From Micavibrio sp. UBA2020 (GTDB taxonomy: Bacteria; Pseudomonadota; Alphaproteobacteria; Micavibrionales; UBA2020), in the NCBI GenBank assembly GCA_002334985.1, contig DDBY01000030.1, forward strand, positions 1 through 9,759: 9,759 nucleotides of DNA, in the 5' to 3' direction. Made by a program: the position numbers and the translations under genes. This document shows positions 6,194 to 9,759 of the stretch, piece after piece; position 1 is the first letter of the stretch; each line of letters starts with the position of its first letter. Below the pieces are notes generated by a model. The model did no database searches. It saw only the letters and a program-made list of their open reading frames with translations, and was not told the origin of the DNA.

Positions 6194-6194
6194 C

Positions 6195-7937
6195 ATGATT
6201 AAAAAAATCAAAAACGCACTCGATGCCGCGTTCGAACGTATTTCGCGCGAATTCAATGACGAAGGCGTGACCGTCGTCATGCCGACCTATACCCCGCCGC
6301 AGGGTCGCCTGCTGTCGGAATTCAACCGCGTGGGCGGCAACGCCGTTATCGCAGGTGGTAAAAAAGACGCGCCCGCGTTTAAGAACGTGCCGCAGCATGG
6401 CCTCGATTTCGATACCACCCCCTACATCAACAGCTTCCCCAAGGGCATGTCCGAGCAAATCGTCGGTGCCTTTCCGGATGCGGTTTTGCAGGACAAAAAG
6501 GTCGCGGTTTTCGCCTTCATCACGCCGCCTGCTTCGTGGGCGCGCTATATCGAAGAGCGCAACCTCAACACCAATGTGATTGCCTCGAACGAGCAGAACA
6601 CCCGTTTGTTTTTTGAAAACAAGGGTAACCTGATGCACATCCTCAAGGAAGCGGGGCTGGGCGCCTACGTTATTCCGACCGAGGTTGTGGAGGCCAAGAA
6701 ATCCGAAGCGGAGCTGCGCGCCATTTATAACCGTGTCAAAAGCGACAGCGGCAAGGTCGTTGTGCAGCCCTGCGTCGAAAATTACGAACCGACGCGCTTC
6801 ATCGATTCCGAAGACGCTTTCGTCGCGCATGCCCTGCGCTCCAAAACGCCGTTCAAGGTGACGCGCTTTGTCGAGGGGAACGAGGCGAACCTGTCCTTCT
6901 TCGTCGGCAATACCCTGCCGAACGAAAACGGCCGCGGCGTCACCAAATGCAACCTGCCTGAGGGCATCGACCGCGGCAAGCCCGAAAGCCTCGCGCTTAT
7001 CGAAGCGCATGCGGCGTCCAAGGGCATTGACGCGTCCAACGTGTTTTCTGTCACGGGGCGTGCAACGCTTAAAGTTGTCGGCGACAGCCTGCTTGCGAAC
7101 GAGCCGGGCGACAGCGTCGGCAACAACATCGGCCATGTGTACGAAGAAAAAATCGCCAAGCAAATCGCTGAAATCGGCGACAAGCTCGGCTGCAAAATGG
7201 CGCTGGGCGGCAAGGTCGGTCTTGCGGGCGCGGATTTGATTATCGACCGCAGCGGCAAAATCTGGATTAACGAGATTAACGACCGCCAGCAGGGCCCGAC
7301 CGACCAGATGAGCGCGGATGCGGAATCGAACGGCATCCCGGGCCTTAGCCGCATGGCATGGTTCGCGCATTTCGCGGATTTCTCGAAGTCCGAAAACACT
7401 GCCGTGCTGGCCGCGCTGCGCGACAACGCAGCGGGTATTCACCAGCAATACGCGACGTCGTCGGGTTCGTTCTACATCAAAGTCTATGCAACGCATGACA
7501 GCGAACTGGACGGCAGCATCAAGGCGCTGCAAGACCTGCCCGCAGGCACCTACAGCGTGCGCAAGGAAAACGGCAAGTGGGAATGGAAAGCCCTTGGCGA
7601 GAACGCCAAGCTGTCCCCCATCGACCTTGCTTCGGGCGCAATGACTGTCAAAATCAACGGCGGCAGCCTGAAGGCGGGCGACCAGCCGGCGGCGGGGGCG
7701 GAGCTGTTCCGCATCACGGGTATTGCCAGCGGCGATAATGCGCCGTTTGTGATTGAAAACGGCGTTTCCTGCATCAACCCCGCATGGCGCGGCCCGCTCA
7801 AGCAGCTTTATGCCGATTGCTTCGGTGCGGATTATGTGGAGAAAAACCCGCTTTACCGCGCAACCATGCAAAACGTCAATGACAACGCCGTTGTGCGTCC
7901 GCCGAAAAACCTTTCTTCGGGCGCGGCGCCGCGTTAA
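6195..7937 (+). CDS. ATP-grasp domain enzyme of unrecognised family (carboxylate-amine/thiol ligase-like)
   Basis: A 580-residue protein. The start at 6195 (MIKKIKNALDAAF) is chosen because the longer in-frame starts lie on top of the Shine-Dalgarno of the small ORF and would add a Pro-rich tail of about 32 residues unlike the rest. Residues about 100-400 look like an ATP-grasp fold: a first lobe with KVVVQPCVEN (187-196), then RFVEGNEANLSFFVGN (224-239), resembling the E-G-x-E strand that contacts nucleotide, then ADLIIDRSGKIWINEIND (346-363), where Glu360 and Asn362 are the usual Mg-binding E-x-N. A Gln (191) stands where many ATP-grasp enzymes have a Lys in the first strand. Residues about 400-580 form an extra C-terminal region (FYIKVYAT at 427-434, PAGTYSVRKENGKWEW near 450-465, then a WRGPL motif) that I cannot assign. 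No signal peptide or membrane segment, so it is cytoplasmic. ATP-grasp ligases make acyl-phosphates and join them to amines or thiols; the substrate here is unknown. A strong shared terminator follows. Confidence 0.82.
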   Translation: MIKKIKNALDAAFERISREFNDEGVTVVMPTYTPPQGRLLSEFNRVGGNAVIAGGKKDAPAFKNVPQHGLDFDTTPYINSFPKGMSEQIVGAFPDAVLQDKKVAVFAFITPPASWARYIEERNLNTNVIASNEQNTRLFFENKGNLMHILKEAGLGAYVIPTEVVEAKKSEAELRAIYNRVKSDSGKVVVQPCVENYEPTRFIDSEDAFVAHALRSKTPFKVTRFVEGNEANLSFFVGNTLPNENGRGVTKCNLPEGIDRGKPESLALIEAHAASKGIDASNVFSVTGRATLKVVGDSLLANEPGDSVGNNIGHVYEEKIAKQIAEIGDKLGCKMALGGKVGLAGADLIIDRSGKIWINEINDRQQGPTDQMSADAESNGIPGLSRMAWFAHFADFSKSENTAVLAALRDNAAGIHQQYATSSGSFYIKVYATHDSELDGSIKALQDLPAGTYSVRKENGKWEWKALGENAKLSPIDLASGAMTVKINGGSLKAGDQPAAGAELFRITGIASGDNAPFVIENGVSCINPAWRGPLKQLYADCFGADYVEKNPLYRATMQNVNDNAVVRPPKNLSSGAAPR

Positions 7938-7959
7938 TCCTGCGGATGCTTTGACAAAC

Positions 7960-7995
7960 AAAAACCCCTTCCGGTCTGGAAGGGGTTTTTGTTTT
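7960..7995. terminator. Bidirectional intrinsic terminator between convergent genes
   Basis: CCCCTTCC (7965-7972) and GGAAGGGG (7978-7985) form a perfect 8-bp stem with loop GGTCT, flanked by AAAAA (7960-7964) and TTTTTGTTTT (7986-7995). It ends the ATP-grasp transcript on the plus strand and the hydrolase transcript on the minus strand. Confidence 0.92.
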
Positions 7996-8009
7996 GGGGG
8001 CGGTTATAC

Positions 8010-8951
8010 TTAAAGCCTCACCAGCCATTCTTTCGGCACATAATGCAGTGTTTCATCGCCAAGGCGGTAAATGTGCGTGGGGGCGCGTTTGTACATCACG
8101 CCGTCTTCGCTGGCGATTTCCGGCAGCTCTTCGCCCAAATCACGGCTGGGGTGCAGGGTGAACAGCGTATCGCCTTTTTTGAAATCGGCGCCCATTTTGA
8201 CGTCGTAGCGCACAAAGCCCGCCGCGCGGGTCAGGATTTTTTTGTGGTCGCGGAAATAATAACAATCGGCCGGTGCGGGCGGGGCGAGGTTTTTGTCAAT
8301 CATATCCAGCCGCGCCAGAAGACGCAGGATGCCGTTGAAAACTTCTTCGATTTTCGCGGCATTGTGTTCGTCATGGCTGCCGCATTCGATGCAAAGGTTA
8401 TCGATGCCCGCAGGGTCCATGGCGTAATCGAAAGAGCCTGCCGTTTCCGGCGTCACGATATCGTCCATATAGTTGTATTTAAACCCGACATCACGCACCA
8501 GCGGCAGGTAGGATTCTTTGGTGAAAATGACATAAGGGTTGCTCGCGCGTGCTGTGTGCAGGTCAAGGCCGAGGTCGCATTGCTTGGCAAGGGCGAAAAG
8601 TTCGTGGGCGATGCGCTGGTGCAGCGTGCCCTCCGCCTTGCCGGGGAAATGCGAATTGCAATCCTTGCCATCGTAAAGGTCGAATTTGCCAAAGGTGTAG
8701 AAATAGGAGCGCTGATCCCACGACGCCGGGTTGGCGCAGGGAATGAATACAACTTCGCCTGCCTTCAGGTTTTCTTGCAGGAATTTATAAAGACGATGCT
8801 GCACCCAATAGGTGATTTCCCCGCCGTGCATGCCGCTTTGGATGTGCAGCCTTTTCCCTTTTACCGGCGCGGCCAGCGTATAGGTGACGATGTCAATCGG
8901 ATTGCCCGCGATGGTCTCGCCGATGGAGATACGATTTTTAACGCTGTGCAT
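8010..8951 (-). CDS. Succinylglutamate desuccinylase/aspartoacylase-family zinc amidohydrolase (M14-like)
   Basis: A 313-residue zinc hydrolase of the AstE/AspA family, which cleaves amide bonds of N-acyl amino acids or related small molecules. Zinc ligands are His42 and Glu45 (GMHGGEI, 40-46) and His132 (DLHTA, 130-134); the catalytic acid is probably Glu189 (CIECG). After the peptidase domain (to about 215) comes the family's usual C-terminal beta-barrel-like region (AGFVRYDVKMGADFKKGDTLF, then a dGv...G-D-E segment). The family motif DLNRxFPG reads DCNSHFPG (97-104), so the Arg that binds the substrate carboxylate in AspA/AstE is missing, and the substrate is probably not N-acetylaspartate or succinylglutamate. 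The start is set by GGAGG (8959-8963) 7 bases before the ATG; an upstream in-frame ATG at 9008 has no such site. It converges on the ATP-grasp gene across a shared terminator. There is no signal peptide. Confidence 0.87.
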   Translation of the reverse strand: MHSVKNRISIGETIAGNPIDIVTYTLAAPVKGKRLHIQSGMHGGEITYWVQHRLYKFLQENLKAGEVVFIPCANPASWDQRSYFYTFGKFDLYDGKDCNSHFPGKAEGTLHQRIAHELFALAKQCDLGLDLHTARASNPYVIFTKESYLPLVRDVGFKYNYMDDIVTPETAGSFDYAMDPAGIDNLCIECGSHDEHNAAKIEEVFNGILRLLARLDMIDKNLAPPAPADCYYFRDHKKILTRAAGFVRYDVKMGADFKKGDTLFTLHPSRDLGEELPEIASEDGVMYKRAPTHIYRLGDETLHYVPKEWLVRL

Positions 8952-9124
8952 AGGCTTTCCTCCATGTTCTATGGCCGCGATTATCGGAATTTTCGGACTG
9001 AAAAACAAGACCGGTTTCGTGCCCGCCCGTGCCTGCGCTGCTTTCTGCTGGAAATTTGCACCGCGTGGCGGTATTTTTTTAGTAAGGGCAGTGTTTTCTT
9101 TGTCCGTCGTTCAGGGTACTCATC

Positions 9125-9667
9125 TTGGCTTATAATTTCAAAAATGTCCGGATTCTTATCGTCGAAAGCTCGCCGGAGCTGTTCGAGCTTTTTCGCGGCG
9201 TGTTCAAGCTATTCACGGTGCCGGAGCGAAATATCGACAGCGCCTATAGCATGGACGAGGGGTTCGAGAAGTTTGCCAGCGGCAATCATGACCTTGTCAT
9301 TATTGATTGGCTGCAAACGCCCGATAGGGGTATCGAGCTTACGCGCAAAATCCGCATGTCCGACCGCAGCCCCAACCCTTTCGTGCCCATCATCATGACG
9401 GCGGGCAGCGGGCATGAAAACCGCGTCACGCGCGCGCGCGATGCGGGCGTGTCGGAATATCTTGTGAAGCCCTTCACGGCCAAGACTTTGGCCAAAAAAA
9501 TCGAGCGCATTGTCGAAAACCCGCGCCAGTTTGTGGTATCTGACAGCTACGTCGGGCCTGACCGCCGCAGCGGCCGTGGCGGATACGAGGGGCCGGAGCG
9601 CCGCCAGCAGACGGCCGAGCAGACCGAAAGCCGCATGGGCGGCATTACTGCAAAAGAAGCCGAATAA
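9125..9667 (+). CDS. Single-domain response regulator (CheY-like receiver) with GPDRR/GPERR tail
   Basis: A 180-residue protein starting at TTG 9125, supported by AGGG (9113-9116) 8 bases upstream and by the conserved opening MAYNFKNVRILIVESS. The receiver domain covers about 8-130, with phospho-acceptor Asp61 (LVIIDW), Thr92 (IIMTAGSG) and Lys115 (YLVKPFT). The acidic pair that binds Mg in CheY is Glu14-Ser15 here, so one acid is lost, which may weaken phosphorylation. The tail after residue 135 has two short basic motifs, VGPDRR (143-148) and EGPERR (155-160), followed by a polar stretch; I know this kind of tail from alphaproteobacterial receivers. There is no DNA-binding or enzymatic output domain, so it probably signals by protein-protein contact. 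It is divergent from the hydrolase gene, with 173 bases between them, and is followed after 14 bases by the next gene. Confidence 0.88.
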   Translation: MAYNFKNVRILIVESSPELFELFRGVFKLFTVPERNIDSAYSMDEGFEKFASGNHDLVIIDWLQTPDRGIELTRKIRMSDRSPNPFVPIIMTAGSGHENRVTRARDAGVSEYLVKPFTAKTLAKKIERIVENPRQFVVSDSYVGPDRRSGRGGYEGPERRQQTAEQTESRMGGITAKEAE

Positions 9668-9681
9668 AACAAGGAGAGGCC

Positions 9682-9759
9682 ATGAGCTGGACGCCCTGCC
9701 CGGAAGCCGAAGCCGCCGCAACCGCGCCGGAGGCCGTCGAGATGGTGATTGTGCCGCGC
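9682..9759 (+). CDS. N-terminus of a probable pirin-family protein, truncated by the window end
   Basis: ATG at 9682, with AAGGAGAG (9671-9678) just upstream, opens a frame that continues past the end of the window, giving 26 residues. It begins MSWTPCPEAEAAAT and ends EMVIVPR. A VIVPR strand about 22 residues from the start is how many pirin (cupin-fold) proteins begin, normally followed by a D-(L/I)-G and VRR segment, which would lie just outside the window. It lies 14 bases after the receiver gene, so they are probably one operon. That it is coding is well supported by the ribosome site; the family is a guess from a short motif. Confidence 0.6.
   Translation, partial: MSWTPCPEAEAAATAPEAVEMVIVPR

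Noticed and set aside
6096..6194. Longer start of the ATP-grasp protein at TTG 6096 or ATG 6099
   Set aside because: These starts overlap the GAGGAGG ribosome site and have none of their own; the extra residues are Pro/His/Arg-rich and unlike the rest of the protein.
6084..7961. A 625-codon open frame on the minus strand spanning the ATP-grasp gene
   Set aside because: Its composition (Arg/His/Val-rich, no recognisable domain) is typical of antisense frames in GC-biased genes; the plus strand carries the ATP-grasp E-x-N motif, and the minus-strand frame runs through the terminator.
7989..9398. A 469-codon plus-strand open frame across the hydrolase gene and the start of the receiver gene
   Set aside because: It is antisense to a hydrolase with clear zinc motifs and a GGAGG ribosome site, and it runs into the receiver gene out of frame.

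Overview
The window looks like chromosomal DNA of a moderately GC-rich alphaproteobacterium. I infer this from three things: codons rich in G/C at third positions; the single-domain receiver with GPDRR/GPERR tail motifs near the right end, a tail I associate with Rhodospirillales- and Micavibrio-like genomes; and the start of a probable pirin gene after it. I cannot place it to genus. There is no tRNA, rRNA, CRISPR array, insertion sequence or phage gene.

Left part (1-3755): a tightly packed plus-strand operon in which successive genes overlap by 10, 4 and 11 bases. In order: the C-terminus of a thermostable-hemolysin-like (GNAT-fold) protein, an AMP-dependent acyl-activating enzyme, a heme-oxygenase-like diiron oxidase/oxygenase (HDO, often misnamed TenA), an SDR reductase, and a secreted TPR protein. 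The SDR frame has no stop and runs into the TPR protein. A strong intrinsic terminator follows. Acyl activation, oxidation by an HDO, reduction by an SDR and a GNAT-like enzyme together look like a small biosynthetic pathway, probably acting on an acyl substrate; the product is unknown.

Middle (3719-5851): a two-component system of the QseBC/TctDE type. The regulator and kinase overlap by 4 bases. A perfect TATAAT lies just before the upstream terminator stem, so the promoter may overlap the terminator.

Non-coding 5773-6112 (340 bases): a weak terminator-like hairpin after the kinase, a possible promoter, and a leader with several hairpins and competing complementary segments. It leads to a consensus Shine-Dalgarno followed by a 26-codon ORF (6113-6193), whose stop is one base before the start of a 580-residue ATP-grasp enzyme that I do not recognise. 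The small ORF is either a translational-coupling leader peptide or a possible substrate of the ligase.

Right part (7959-9759): a bidirectional terminator separates the ATP-grasp gene from a convergent gene for a zinc-dependent AstE/aspartoacylase-family amidohydrolase. It lacks the usual substrate-binding Arg. Divergent from it are a single-domain receiver with a TTG start and the first 26 codons of a probable pirin-family protein.

The two places most likely to hold undescribed biology are the HDO operon and the small ORF/ATP-grasp/hydrolase locus. All functional statements rest on motif reading, not on searches.
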